Assembly (NCBI RefSeq): GCF_022662375.1
Contig: NZ_JAKNQL010000024.1
Span: 1-64,000 of the forward strand
From: Pseudomonas sp. CROZ-RG-20F-R04-15
GTDB taxonomy: Bacteria > Pseudomonadota > Gammaproteobacteria > Pseudomonadales > Pseudomonadaceae
DNA: 64,000 nucleotides
Direction: 5' to 3'
The position numbers were made by a program, and so were the translations under genes. The stretch's first letter is position 1. Each line of letters starts with the position of its first letter. Below, one piece after another: positions 18,240 to 27,144 of this stretch. Below the pieces are notes generated by a model that was given only the letters and a program-made list of their open reading frames with translations, did no database searches and was not told where the DNA came from.

Positions 18240-18325
18240 ATCGTATCGTCAATCTCCCCATGGCCCTGCGCCGTTCCAAGCTGCGTCACTCCGCACGCCC
18301 GCCGGATATCGCCCGGTCTGTCTGA
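18236..18325 (+). CDS. Possible 29-residue basic leader ORF
   Basis: This frame starts in the stop of the preceding mini-ORF (GTATGA), has AGGGG about eight bases upstream, and encodes a 29-residue arginine-rich peptide beginning MNRIVNLPMALRRSKLRH. It ends 130 bases before the glutamine-synthetase-like gene. No known family is recognised; translation is unproven. Confidence 0.28.
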   Translation: MNRIVNLPMALRRSKLRHSARPPDIARSV

Positions 18326-18454
18326 TCGCGTCCGTTAAAGAACCGCGACAGCCCCCAACTTCTTGATATCCCTGCCAGGACAGCCACGCCTATTGCCGCG
18401 TCGTGTCCGGCCCGAATCTGCGCGCCTGTGCGGCGCCATCGTGAGTGATTGATT

Positions 18455-19819
18455 ATGAAATTCGCAGCCATCGAAGACGCACGTCTGTTCCTTGAACAGA
18501 ACCCCGATATCGACATGATCGAACTGTTCATCCTCGACGCCAACGGCGTGCCACGCGGCAAGCTGTTGCACCGTGAAGAACTGCTCGCCGTGTACCAAAG
18601 CGGTCGCCCCCTGCCGAGCACCATCCTTGGTTTGACCGTGCAAGGTGAAGACGTCGAGAACTCCGGTCTGGTCTGGGACGTCGGCGATATCGACTGCCGC
18701 GCCTATCCACTGGAAGGCAGTCTGGTGCGCCTGCCGTGGCGGCAGATTCCGACCGCCGCCGTGCAGGTCAGCATGCACCCGACCGAGGGCATGCCCGCCA
18801 GCATCGCTGACCCTCGGCACTTGCTGATCAAGGTCATCGACGGCCTCAAGGCCGAGGGTTATTACCCGGTGATGGCCTGCGAGTTGGAGTTCTATCTGCT
18901 CGACGCCAAACGCGATCACAACGGCCGTCCGCAACCGGCGCTGGATGCTGACGGAGGCCGACCGCGACACACTCAGGTCTACGGTTTGCGTGAGCTGGAA
19001 CAGATCGAACCGTTCCTCGCCGACCTCTACAGCGCCTGCAAACTGCACGGTATTCCGGCGCGCACGGCGATTTCCGAATACGCGCCGGGCCAGGTGGAAA
19101 TCACCCTTGAACATGGCGATGCACTGGAGGCCATGGATCAGGCGGTGCGCTACAAACGTCTGGTCAAAGCCATTGCCCACAAGCACGGCATGCAGGCGAC
19201 GTTCATGGCCAAGCCGTTCGATGATCTGGCCGGCACCGGCATGCACATGCACGTCAGTCTGGCCGATGGCGCGGGACATAATCTGTTCGCCTCGGAAGAC
19301 CCGGCCGGCACGCCGCTGCTGCGCACGGCGATTGGCGGCATGCTCGCCTCGCTACTCGATTCGTTGCTGCTGTTCTGCCCGAACGCCAACTCGTACCGGC
19401 GCTTTCAGGCCAACAGCTATGCACCGCTGGCGCCGACCTGGGGCGTCGACAATCGCACCGTGAGCCTGCGCGTTCCGGGCGGCCCGGCCAACACTCGGCA
19501 CATCGAACACCGCATCTGCGGTGCCGACGCCAACCCGTATCTGGCAGCGGCAGCGATCCTTGCCGGGATTCATCGCGGCATTCGTGAAGACCTTGATCCG
19601 GGTGCGCCGGTGGAAGGCAATGGCTATGCGCAGGCGAAGGAATTGCTGCCGACCGATTGGCTGACTTCGCTGCAGGCGCTGGAGAGTTCGGTGTGGGCGC
19701 GGGATGCGTTAGGGCAGGAATTTCTCGGGGTGTATCTGGCGGTGAAACGTGCCGAGTATCGGCAGTTCATGGCCGAGGTGGGTGAGCAGGATTGGCGCTG
19801 GTATCTCACCGAAGCTTAA
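18455..19819 (+). CDS. Glutamine-synthetase-like gamma-glutamylpolyamine synthetase
   Basis: The 454-residue protein has the glutamine synthetase fold, with ACELEFYLLD, the Glu in GQVEITLEHGD, GMHMHVSL, CPNANSYRRF and RIEHRICGADANPY-like ligands (HIEHRICGADANPY). It resembles PuuA/PauA enzymes, which ligate glutamate to putrescine or other amines using ATP, more than nitrogen-assimilating GlnA. The next gene encodes a PuuB-like oxidase, which supports a polyamine or amine route. A second GS-like gene at 34665 is the likely main PuuA, so this copy may prefer another amine. Confidence 0.85.
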   Translation: MKFAAIEDARLFLEQNPDIDMIELFILDANGVPRGKLLHREELLAVYQSGRPLPSTILGLTVQGEDVENSGLVWDVGDIDCRAYPLEGSLVRLPWRQIPTAAVQVSMHPTEGMPASIADPRHLLIKVIDGLKAEGYYPVMACELEFYLLDAKRDHNGRPQPALDADGGRPRHTQVYGLRELEQIEPFLADLYSACKLHGIPARTAISEYAPGQVEITLEHGDALEAMDQAVRYKRLVKAIAHKHGMQATFMAKPFDDLAGTGMHMHVSLADGAGHNLFASEDPAGTPLLRTAIGGMLASLLDSLLLFCPNANSYRRFQANSYAPLAPTWGVDNRTVSLRVPGGPANTRHIEHRICGADANPYLAAAAILAGIHRGIREDLDPGAPVEGNGYAQAKELLPTDWLTSLQALESSVWARDALGQEFLGVYLAVKRAEYRQFMAEVGEQDWRWYLTEA

Positions 19820-19834
19820 CGATCCGACACCGAA

Positions 19835-19929
19835 CCTGTGGGAGCGAGCCTGCTCGCGAAGGCGTCGTCACATTCAACATTTTGGGTGACTGACACACCG
19901 CTTTCGCGAGCAAGCTCGCTCCCACAGGG
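19835..19929. repeat. Inverted REP pair
   Basis: A REP doublet separates the glutamine-synthetase-like gene from the FAD oxidoreductase gene. It is within a likely operon, so it could affect relative mRNA stability. Confidence 0.9.
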
Positions 19930-19967
19930 GACTGCACTCCGACTCCCGAATTTGTGTGGACACTGAC

Positions 19968-21251
19968 ATGACCGAACGCTGCAATTCCTACTACACCGCC
20001 ACCCTCAACCAGGACACCGACTACCCGACCCTGCAAGGCCGGCACACCGTCGACGTGGTGATCATCGGCGGCGGGTTCACCGGCGTCGCCACTGCCGTCG
20101 AACTCGCCGAAAAAGGCCTGAAAGTCGCCATCGTCGAAAGCCACAAGATCGGCTGGGGCGCCACTGGCCGTAATGGCGGCCAAGTCACCGGCAGCCTCTC
20201 TGGCGACGGTGCGATGCGCAAACAGATGCGCGCGAAACTCGGCGACGATGTCGATGATTTCATCTGGCACCTGCGCTGGCGCGGGCACGAAATCATCCAG
20301 CAACGCGTCGAGAAGTACGGCATTCAATGCGACCTCAAACACGGCCATTTGCACGCGGCGTACAAGCCCAGTCACATGACCGACCTGCGCAAGGATTATG
20401 AAGAAGCCGTACGGCGCGGATTGGCCGATGAGGTCAGCCTGCTCGACCGCAGTCAGGTGCGCGATCTGCTGCAAAGCGAGCTCTACCACGGCGCAATCAA
20501 GAACACCCGCAACATGCATCTGCACCCGCTCAATCTGTGCATCGGTGAGGCGCGGGCGGCGGAAAGTCTAGGGGCGCTGATCTTCGAGAACAGCGAAGTG
20601 CTGGAGATCATTCACGGCGCTACACCGGGTGTGCGCACGGCTCACGGACAGATCGACGCTAATCAGGTAATGCTCGCTGGCGACGTCTATCACAAGCTCG
20701 AACCGGGGCAACTCAAGGGCAAGATTTTCCCGGCCATGGGCGGCATCGTTACCACGGCGCCGCTCGGCGACCTGGCGAAACAGATCAACCCCGAAGACCT
20801 TGCGGTGTATGACTGCCGTTTCGTCCTCGACTACTACCGCCTCACCGCCGACGGCCGTTTGTTGTTCGGCGGTGGCGCCAACTACAGCGGCAAGGATTCA
20901 CGCGACATCGCCGCCGAACTGCGCCCGTGCATCGAGCAAACCTTCCCGGCGCTCAAAGGTGTGCAGATCGATTACCAGTGGAGCTGCGCGATGGGCATCG
21001 TCATCAACCGCATCCCGCAACTGGGCAAGCTCTCGGACAACGTCTGGTACTGCCAAGGCTACTCGGGGCACGGCATTGCGACGACGCACATCATGGGCGA
21101 AATCATGAGCCGGGCGATTACCGGGCAGATGGAGCAGTTTGATACGTTTGCCGCGTGCCAGCATATTCGTGTGCCGATGGGGGATTTGCTCGGTAATCCG
21201 TTGTTGGCGGCGGGGATGTGGTACTACCAGATGCTTGAGCGCCTGCGCTGA
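19968..21251 (+). CDS. FAD-dependent oxidoreductase, gamma-glutamylputrescine oxidase type
   Basis: The 427-residue DAO-family flavoprotein has the dinucleotide motif IIGGGFTGVATAVELAEKG near residue 24, then GWGATGRNGGQVTGSLSGDG. The C-terminal part has YSGHGIATTHIMGE. It matches PuuB/PauB enzymes, which oxidise gamma-glutamylpolyamines to aldehydes. It is the same length as the second copy at 31559. ATG at 19968 was chosen; a GTG at 19956 is also possible and neither has a strong ribosome site. Confidence 0.87.
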   Translation: MTERCNSYYTATLNQDTDYPTLQGRHTVDVVIIGGGFTGVATAVELAEKGLKVAIVESHKIGWGATGRNGGQVTGSLSGDGAMRKQMRAKLGDDVDDFIWHLRWRGHEIIQQRVEKYGIQCDLKHGHLHAAYKPSHMTDLRKDYEEAVRRGLADEVSLLDRSQVRDLLQSELYHGAIKNTRNMHLHPLNLCIGEARAAESLGALIFENSEVLEIIHGATPGVRTAHGQIDANQVMLAGDVYHKLEPGQLKGKIFPAMGGIVTTAPLGDLAKQINPEDLAVYDCRFVLDYYRLTADGRLLFGGGANYSGKDSRDIAAELRPCIEQTFPALKGVQIDYQWSCAMGIVINRIPQLGKLSDNVWYCQGYSGHGIATTHIMGEIMSRAITGQMEQFDTFAACQHIRVPMGDLLGNPLLAAGMWYYQMLERLR

Positions 21252-21271
21252 AAGATGGGGTGAATGTACCG

Positions 21272-21363
21272 GCCCCTTCGCGAGCAAGCTCGCTCCCACA
21301 TTCGACCGCGTTCATGAGCTAGATATCGGTGACCTGTGGGAGCGAGCCTGCTCGCGAAGAGGC
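21272..21363. repeat. REP pair in outward orientation
   Basis: A REP ending CTCGCTCCCACA at 21300 is followed by a forward REP beginning at 21332. The order is reversed relative to most doublets in the window. It lies between the convergent oxidoreductase and DeoR genes. Confidence 0.85.
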
Positions 21364-21383
21364 CCTCAAACCCACCAAAAAAT

Positions 21384-22169
21384 TCAATCCGGCAACTGCT
21401 CGACCACAATCCCCAACCGCCGATAATCCTCGACACTCCCCGACGCCACATGCCTTTCGGTAATCAGCGTATGCAGGCGCGTGCACGGCGCCACCACAAA
21501 CGGCTCCACCGCCCCGAGCTTGTCCGCCGTGGTCACCGCAATCACCCGCGCCGCGCCCTCCAGCATCGCCTGCTTCACCGGCACTTCATCGAAATGCAGC
21601 GAAGTGATGCCCACCTCCGGATGAATCGCACACACGCCAGTAATCGCCAGATCCGCCCTGATCCCGGCCAGCAGCCGCAGCGCCTCATGCCCACCCGCCG
21701 CCATCGTTCTCGGATTCAACTGGCCACCGGCGAGAATCACTTTCACACCCTTGAATTCGGACAAGGCAATCGCCGTCATCGGTGAAGCGGTCACCGCCGT
21801 GATGCTGATATCTGCACGTAACGAGCGCGCCACTTGCAGCGTGGTCGAGCCGGAGTCGAACAACACAATCTGCCCGTCCTCAATCTCCTGCGCCGCCCGT
21901 TGCGCCAGGCGAATTTTCACCTCATCCGTCTCGTCCAGCCGCGTGAAGTAATTCTTGCCGGAGTCCTTCGGACGCGGCAACGCCCCGCCGTGCACGCGCT
22001 GCACCAGTCCGGCGTTGTCCAGTTCGGCGAGGTCGCGGCGGATGGTGTCTTCGGAGACTGCGAAGTGCTGGCTCAAGTCGGACGCCATGACTTTACCGTC
22101 ACGTTCGAGGAGCAAAAGGATTTTCTGTCGACGCAGGGACGGCAGTTCTGCCGAAGAATGATCGCGCAT
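21384..22169 (-). CDS. DeoR/GlpR-family transcriptional regulator
   Basis: The 261-residue protein has an N-terminal DeoR helix-turn-helix (SLRRQKILLLLERDGKVMASDL through VSEDTIRRDLAELDNAG) and a C-terminal DeoRC sugar-phosphate-type sensor domain with LFDSGSTTLQVARSL. Members usually repress carbohydrate or amino-sugar catabolic genes. No obvious target operon is beside it; it converges on the polyamine-type oxidoreductase gene. Confidence 0.9.
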   Translation of the reverse strand: MRDHSSAELPSLRRQKILLLLERDGKVMASDLSQHFAVSEDTIRRDLAELDNAGLVQRVHGGALPRPKDSGKNYFTRLDETDEVKIRLAQRAAQEIEDGQIVLFDSGSTTLQVARSLRADISITAVTASPMTAIALSEFKGVKVILAGGQLNPRTMAAGGHEALRLLAGIRADLAITGVCAIHPEVGITSLHFDEVPVKQAMLEGAARVIAVTTADKLGAVEPFVVAPCTRLHTLITERHVASGSVEDYRRLGIVVEQLPD

Positions 22170-22348
22170 GGTTATGCCTGTTTATGCTTGTAATTGCAGG
22201 TTTCTGCGAGACTAACCAAAGCTCCGCGCAAACACAAATCGGCAGGTATCAATTGTTTCGATCATTGGAATCAACAAGGCGAATTTTTTCTTTGCTTTCA
22301 GCCTGTTCAGAATGGCCCCACTTCTAAAAGGCTCAGGATGAACACCTC

Positions 22349-22417
22349 ATGAATCTCAATTTTGCGTTTGCGTGCATGATCGTCGTGTCGTTTGCGATTG
22401 CCTTGGGCCACGCCTGA
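22349..22417 (+). CDS. Possible 22-residue membrane microprotein
   Basis: A short frame encodes MNLNFAFACMIVVSFAIALG plus two residues, essentially one hydrophobic helix. AGGA lies nine bases before the ATG, a good ribosome site. It lies in the 255-bp gap upstream of the DeoR gene and after the end of a LysR gene. No family is recognised. The rest of the gap (22170-22348) is AT-rich with no other feature seen. Confidence 0.4.
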   Translation: MNLNFAFACMIVVSFAIALGHA

Positions 22418-22424
22418 CAGCGCC

Positions 22425-23318
22425 TCAGACCGACGCCAGCAGCTGCTCACGCAGCCATTTGTGTGCCGGGTCGCGATGCGAACGCTCACCCCAGAACATC
22501 GCCATCTCGTAACCAGGCACCTCCAGCGGCGCGTCGACCACTTGCAAGGCCGGGTTGCCACGCACCAGGCGTGACGGCAGCATCGCCACCAGATCGGTAC
22601 TGGCCAACACCGACATTGCCATCAGAAAGTGCGGCACCGACAACGCCACTTTGCGCATCAGCCCGACATCGGCCAACGCCCGGTCAGTCACCCCGAAAAA
22701 GCCCCCGCCCTCTCGCGACACCATCACATGTTCCAGCGCGCAGAACTGTTTACGCGTGGGCGCAGACTTTAATCGCGGATGCCCGACTCGACCGGCGAGC
22801 ACATAACGCTCAGTAAACAGTGGTCGCCGATGCAGCTCCGGCGGTGCGTCTTCGCTGATGTGCAGCGCCAGATCGAAGACGCCCTGCTCGGCCTGTTTGA
22901 CCAGATGCGCCGGCGTCAGATCGATCACCGCCAGCCGCGTGCCCGGCGCCTGTTCGCGCAAGCTGCTCAGCGCCGGCAACACCACCGTCGACTCGCCGTA
23001 ATCGGTCGCGGCGATTTTCCAGGTGTGCGTCGCCAGCGCCGGATCGAACGCACTGGCCGGCGCCACCGCCCTCTCCAACGCCTCCAGCGCCTCGCGCAAC
23101 GGCTCACGCAATTCATCGGCGCGCGCCGTCGGGCGCATGCCCCGAGGTCCGGGTAACAGCAACGGATCGCCAAAGATGTCGCGCAACTTGGCCAGATGCA
23201 CACTCACCGAAGGCTGCGACAGGTTCAAGCGCTGCGCGGCGCGGGTGACGTTGTGCTCCGACAGCAACACATCGAGGGTCAGCAGCAGATTGATATCCAA
23301 CCGTCTCAAATTATTCAT
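22425..23318 (-). CDS. LysR-family transcriptional regulator
   Basis: The 297-residue protein has a LysR helix-turn-helix in TLDVLLSEHNVTRAAQRLNL and PSVSVHLAKLR, resembling the NodD/NahR-type subgroup, and a standard effector domain. It is divergent from the flavodoxin-fold oxidoreductase at 23404, separated by 85 bp, and probably controls it. ATG at 23318 was chosen; in-frame ATGs at 23333 and 23342 are possible because no strong ribosome site distinguishes them. Confidence 0.88.
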   Translation of the reverse strand: MNNLRRLDINLLLTLDVLLSEHNVTRAAQRLNLSQPSVSVHLAKLRDIFGDPLLLPGPRGMRPTARADELREPLREALEALERAVAPASAFDPALATHTWKIAATDYGESTVVLPALSSLREQAPGTRLAVIDLTPAHLVKQAEQGVFDLALHISEDAPPELHRRPLFTERYVLAGRVGHPRLKSAPTRKQFCALEHVMVSREGGGFFGVTDRALADVGLMRKVALSVPHFLMAMSVLASTDLVAMLPSRLVRGNPALQVVDAPLEVPGYEMAMFWGERSHRDPAHKWLREQLLASV

Positions 23319-23403
23319 GGCTATACCAGACATATCAGACATTCATTTCCAATATACCGGTTGAACGCCGATCCTGCAGTCACTCAGCTAACGGAGCTTC
23401 AAC

Positions 23404-24180
23404 ATGAACGTCTTACTCGTCTACGCGCACCCGGAACCGACTTCCCTCAACGGCTCGCTGCGCGACTTCAGCGTCCAGCGCCTGCAAGCCGCCGGCCACA
23501 CCGTGCAGGTCTCCGACCACTATGCGATGAACTGGAAAGCCACGCTGGACGCCGATGACGCCCCGCAGCGCGATGCGACGAAACCTTTTCACGCTTCGCT
23601 CGACTCGAAAATCGCTTACGCCGAAGGCACTCAAGCCGCCGACATCGCTCGCGAGCAGGAGAAACTGTTGTGGGCCGACGCGCTGATTCTGCAGTTTCCG
23701 CTGTGGTGGTTCACCATGCCGGCGATTCTCAAAGGTTGGGTTGATCGGGTGTATGCCTATGGCTTTGCCTACGGCGTCGGCGAACACTCCGACAGCCGTT
23801 GGGGTGAGCGATATGGCGAAGGAAAAATGAAAGGCAAACGAGCGATGTTGATGGTCACCACGGGTGGCTGGGAGTCGCATTACGCGGCGCGTGGGATCAA
23901 CGGGCCGATGGATGATTTACTTTTTCCGATTCAGCACGGGATTTTGTATTACCCCGGTTTTGAAGTGGTGCCACCGTTTGTGGTGTATCGGACGAGTCGG
24001 ATGGATGCGGCGCGGTATGCCGAGACTTGCGAGGAATTGGGGCGGCGACTGGATGAGTTGTGGAGTGCGCGGCCGATTGGGTTTCGGCAGCAGAATGGGG
24101 GGGAGTATGAGATTCCTGCTTTGACGTTGAAGAGCGATATCGCGCCGGATAGCGAAGGCTTCGACGCACACATCCGCTAG
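23404..24180 (+). CDS. NAD(P)H-dependent oxidoreductase, flavodoxin fold
   Basis: The 258-residue protein belongs to the Flavodoxin_2 (NQO1/MdaB/KefF-like) family, with VLLVYAHPEPTSLNGSL at the N-terminus for FMN or FAD phosphate binding and LQFPLWWFTMPAILKGWVDR at about residue 97. Such enzymes reduce quinones or other electrophiles with two electrons. GGAG precedes the ATG. The divergent LysR gene probably regulates it. The final part has unusually G-rich codons (around 24090-24115) but the frame is intact. Confidence 0.88.
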   Translation: MNVLLVYAHPEPTSLNGSLRDFSVQRLQAAGHTVQVSDHYAMNWKATLDADDAPQRDATKPFHASLDSKIAYAEGTQAADIAREQEKLLWADALILQFPLWWFTMPAILKGWVDRVYAYGFAYGVGEHSDSRWGERYGEGKMKGKRAMLMVTTGGWESHYAARGINGPMDDLLFPIQHGILYYPGFEVVPPFVVYRTSRMDAARYAETCEELGRRLDELWSARPIGFRQQNGGEYEIPALTLKSDIAPDSEGFDAHIR

Positions 24181-24204
24181 CGCCGCATCAACGACGTAGA
24201 GCAA

Positions 24205-24420
24205 AAGCCCCTCACCCTAACCCTCTCCCAGAGGGAGAGGGGACTGACCGAGGTGTTTGGAAGAGGTACGCCGACCTGAAACACCGAGTCGAACTCAGGT
24301 TTTGAAAGCTTCCCCGTGACGTGAGATACCCGAGTCGAACTCAGGCTTTGAATGACATGAAGATCGGCTCCCTTTCCCCCTCGCCCCCCTGGGGGGAGAG
24401 GGCTGGGGTGAGGGGGACGG
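24205..24420. repeat. Composite palindromic repeat block
   Basis: A CCCTCACCCTAA...CTCTCCCAGAGGGAGAG hairpin is followed by boxes with ACCGAGTCGAACTCAGG and CCGAGTCGAACTCAGGC, then a second hairpin CCCCCTGGGGGGAGAGGGCT with GGTGAGGG. It lies between convergent genes and no gene is seen in it. Confidence 0.85.
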
Positions 24421-24460
24421 ATCTAACTGACACACCGCAACACATTGGCGTCAGCTCGAG

Positions 24461-25483
24461 TCAGGCTTCCTCCCGCGCCCGCCGCACCTGCACCAACAAC
24501 GCCGGGGCAAAGTGCAGCAACACCATCCGGCTCAAATGATGAGTCAGGATAAACACCACATTCAGCCCACCACCAAACGCGACAATCGCAATCGTTTCAA
24601 TCGCTCCCGGCATGTACGCCAGCCACAGCGACAGCGGATCACTGCCCAACCAGCGCGCCGCCACTTCCGCAAACACCGCCGCCACCACGATCATCAACCC
24701 AACCGAGACCAACGCGGTGCGGCCATGACGTCCCAGGTCCGCGAAGCCAAGCCCCTGAAACCTTGAGCCGATCCGCACGCCGAGAATCAGCGCCGCTAGA
24801 TTCAAACTCCAGTCCGGCATGTGAAACCCGTGCAGCCATCCCGATTTCACAAACACCGCCGTGATAATGATCGCCGTGAGCATGAACGGCGCCGGGACGC
24901 CGATCACCAGCAGCAAACGCCCGATAAGCACGCTCAATGCGATCACCGAAAGCGCGGTCAGCGCCATGCCTGTCGTCAAAGGATCACCGTCGGCAACCGC
25001 CACCGCAGCGGCTTGGCCGGGAATCAGGAAACTCACCAGCACAGTGATGAGCAGCAAGCGCATCAAGTGCACGATGATGACTTTGCTCGACGCTTTCTCC
25101 GACTCGAGCAAATCGAACACCGCTGCCAGCGCACCGGGATAAACCGCCAACAGCGCATCAGTGCGATTCCAGCCTGCGCCGCGGGTCAGCCACCACCCGG
25201 CCAGCGCGATCTGCACCGTCAGGCAAATCAGCAACACGCCGAGGCTAGGCAACATTGTCGAGGCCGTCTCGCTGTCCCACGCTTCGAACATCAGCCCGGT
25301 GGCGATGCCCAGCGTGATCTGTATGTAACCAAGTCCATAGGGGGTTGCCGGGGCGATACCGGTTTTACTGGCGAACAATGCAGTGACGACAATCGAGCCC
25401 AACAACAAACCGTGGGGCACGCCTTCGAACTGCAACAGTGCGCCGAAACCGGCAGCAATCAACAAACAGAGAATGGATTTCAT
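24461..25483 (-). CDS. AbrB-family (PF05145) membrane protein
   Basis: The 340-residue protein is strongly hydrophobic with about nine to ten membrane segments arranged as two related halves, matching the AbrB duplication or ammonia-monooxygenase-like membrane family. Motifs include GVPHGLLLGSIVV, AVYPGALAAVFDL and YMPGAIETIAIVAF in equivalent places of each half. It is a probable transporter of unknown substrate. AGGAAGG precedes the ATG at 25483. Confidence 0.85.
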   Translation of the reverse strand: MKSILCLLIAAGFGALLQFEGVPHGLLLGSIVVTALFASKTGIAPATPYGLGYIQITLGIATGLMFEAWDSETASTMLPSLGVLLICLTVQIALAGWWLTRGAGWNRTDALLAVYPGALAAVFDLLESEKASSKVIIVHLMRLLLITVLVSFLIPGQAAAVAVADGDPLTTGMALTALSVIALSVLIGRLLLVIGVPAPFMLTAIIITAVFVKSGWLHGFHMPDWSLNLAALILGVRIGSRFQGLGFADLGRHGRTALVSVGLMIVVAAVFAEVAARWLGSDPLSLWLAYMPGAIETIAIVAFGGGLNVVFILTHHLSRMVLLHFAPALLVQVRRAREEA

Positions 25484-25537
25484 AGTCGCCTTCCTGGCTA
25501 ATAACCTGACCCAACATCTTCGAATAATCACTTGTCA

Positions 25538-25627
25538 CTGTGGGAGCGAGCCTGCTCGCGAAAGCGTCGTGCCAGTCGCAGATAGGTAACTGACCTGACG
25601 CCTTCGCGAGCAGGCTCGCTCCCACAA
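25538..25627. repeat. Inverted REP pair
   Basis: A REP doublet separates the AbrB-family gene from the HD-domain gene, both on the minus strand. Confidence 0.9.
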
Positions 25628-25641
25628 GGAGGTCGTTTCTA

Positions 25642-26064
25642 TTACATACGCAGCCGTGCAATCGCGCGGCGGTATTTTTCGACTCGTTCGAGATCTTCCC
25701 AACTCGGCGATGCAATCCGCGACAGGTCGCTGTTCTCTTCCAGATCCGCCAATTTCACCACCCGCCCGATCGGGTTCTGCGCGGCGCGCTCGACGAAGTC
25801 TTCATAGGATTCGCCCGGCACTTTGGTCACGGATTCGATAGCGCTCAAAACTTCCTCGCTGAAGCCTTCCCTGCGCAAATCATCGAGGCTGACACCACAG
25901 TCCTCAACCACGTCATGCAGCACGGCAACGATGCGTTCTTCCAGCGTGCTCATGCGCAACATGACTTTCAGCGGATGCAAAATGTACGGCGCACCGCCCT
26001 TGTCGACCTGCCCGGCGTGGGCCGTGGCGGCGATGGCGATAGCGCGTTCGAGGGTCTGGGTCAT
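25642..26064 (-). CDS. Small HD-domain phosphohydrolase, SpoT-like
   Basis: The 140-residue protein is essentially an HD domain of the RelA/SpoT hydrolase type. Metal ligands are visible as His16 in TAHAGQ, His30 in YILHPL, His50-Asp51 in VLHDVVED, and Asp107 in VKLADLEEN. It could be a small alarmone hydrolase acting on (p)ppGpp or related nucleotides. It lies 15 bases after a hypothetical gene and is probably cotranscribed with it. Alarmone activity is an inference. Confidence 0.82.
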   Translation of the reverse strand: MTQTLERAIAIAATAHAGQVDKGGAPYILHPLKVMLRMSTLEERIVAVLHDVVEDCGVSLDDLRREGFSEEVLSAIESVTKVPGESYEDFVERAAQNPIGRVVKLADLEENSDLSRIASPSWEDLERVEKYRRAIARLRM

Positions 26065-26079
26065 GGGAGTCTCCGTGGG

Positions 26080-26469
26080 TTAAACGCCGTAGCGGCCGCC
26101 GACGTGGATGTTGCGTTTGAGCCAAGCGCCCATGGCCTTCAAGCGACCGACAGGCTTCGCCAGCTCGGCGTGACGCTTGAGAATCATCGACACCAATGTC
26201 ACTTGATCCGCACTAGGATGCGCGTCAATCAACTCAGCGACCCAGGCACAATCAGACTTCTTCAAGTGCTCACGCCACTCACCGGGCCAGGCTTCCAGCT
26301 CATCCAGCGCCAACCAGCGCGCACCGCCCTGCCCACCATGCCCTCCGGCCGTCGACTGTTCGAAACACAAAGGCGTGGCCGGTCGGGACAGGTCGATGTT
26401 GAAAATGTAGACGTCGTGGGTTGAATGCTGCGACGTGGGGGCGTTATTGCGGCTGCCGATTTCGATCAT
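26080..26469 (-). CDS. Conserved-looking hypothetical protein
   Basis: The product of 129 residues has no family that I recognise. It has an N-terminal stretch HDVYIFNIDLSRPATP, a GGHGGQGGARWLALDELEAW segment that faintly recalls Nudix-type proteins but lacks the Nudix box, and a basic C-terminus. The ATG at 26469 was used; a TTG at 26475 has a better spaced AAGGAA and may be the true start. It is upstream of the HD-domain gene in the same direction. Confidence 0.65.
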   Translation of the reverse strand: MIEIGSRNNAPTSQHSTHDVYIFNIDLSRPATPLCFEQSTAGGHGGQGGARWLALDELEAWPGEWREHLKKSDCAWVAELIDAHPSADQVTLVSMILKRHAELAKPVGRLKAMGAWLKRNIHVGGRYGV

Positions 26470-26634
26470 GGGCAATGTTCCATTCCTTGGGCGCTAATGT
26501 TTCCGATTGTTTCGCAGTGTACGCGACAGGAGCAAATCAAAAACCCGATGGAACCTCCCTCCTCCGCACAATCTCGAAACTGTATCAGCGCCAAATCATC
26601 GATCAGACACGGCGCCTTTGAAGAGGAAACCCCG

Positions 26635-27066
26635 ATGAACATTCGCTTCCTGCTTCTGATCGCCACCTTCGCCATCATCCCCACCTGCGTCATGGCCGAA
26701 GGCTGCGACGTCCAGACCCAATCCTCCAGCGCCTCAGTGCCGTCGGTCGAAAGCCACAGTTGTTATGAATACGAAGGCATGCCGGTCAACTCAATCGACT
26801 GGTCGTGCAGCAACGAAAGCAAAGACATGCTCAGCAGCACCAAGAACAAAGTCGAACATTGCGCCGATCACTATCAGGCCACATGTATCGCCACGATCAC
26901 CCAGGAATCCCTCGCCAACCCGCATTCAACCAGCAAAGATAAAAACGCCAAAGCGTTGAACATCCCCGACAACGCGCAAGTGACCACGTATTACTACGAC
27001 GTGGAGCATTTGGCCCAGGCGCGGATTGATTGTGAGAATGGTGGCGGGCAGTGGAAGGCGAAGTGA
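26635..27066 (+). CDS. Exported cysteine-containing hypothetical protein
   Basis: The 143-residue protein has a signal peptide (MNIRFLLLIATFAIIPTCVMA) and a mature region with six cysteines (for example EGCDVQ, SHSCYEYEG, WSCSNE), suggesting disulfides in the periplasm. GAGGAA precedes the ATG. A strong terminator follows. It starts 160 bp from the divergent hypothetical gene at 26469. No family is recognised. Confidence 0.72.
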   Translation: MNIRFLLLIATFAIIPTCVMAEGCDVQTQSSSASVPSVESHSCYEYEGMPVNSIDWSCSNESKDMLSSTKNKVEHCADHYQATCIATITQESLANPHSTSKDKNAKALNIPDNAQVTTYYYDVEHLAQARIDCENGGGQWKAK

Positions 27067-27097
27067 ACGACTGATATCTGCGTTCGCGACAGGAAAA

Positions 27098-27130
27098 GAA
27101 AAGCCCGGCTCAAAAAGACCGGGCTTTTTA
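27098..27130 (+). terminator. Rho-independent terminator
   Basis: The stem AAGCCCGG/CCGGGCTT is followed by a T run on the plus strand and flanked by an A run, so it could work in both directions. It ends the exported-protein gene and faces the convergent gene at 27145. Confidence 0.88.
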
Positions 27131-27144
27131 GTGCGCGAATTCCA

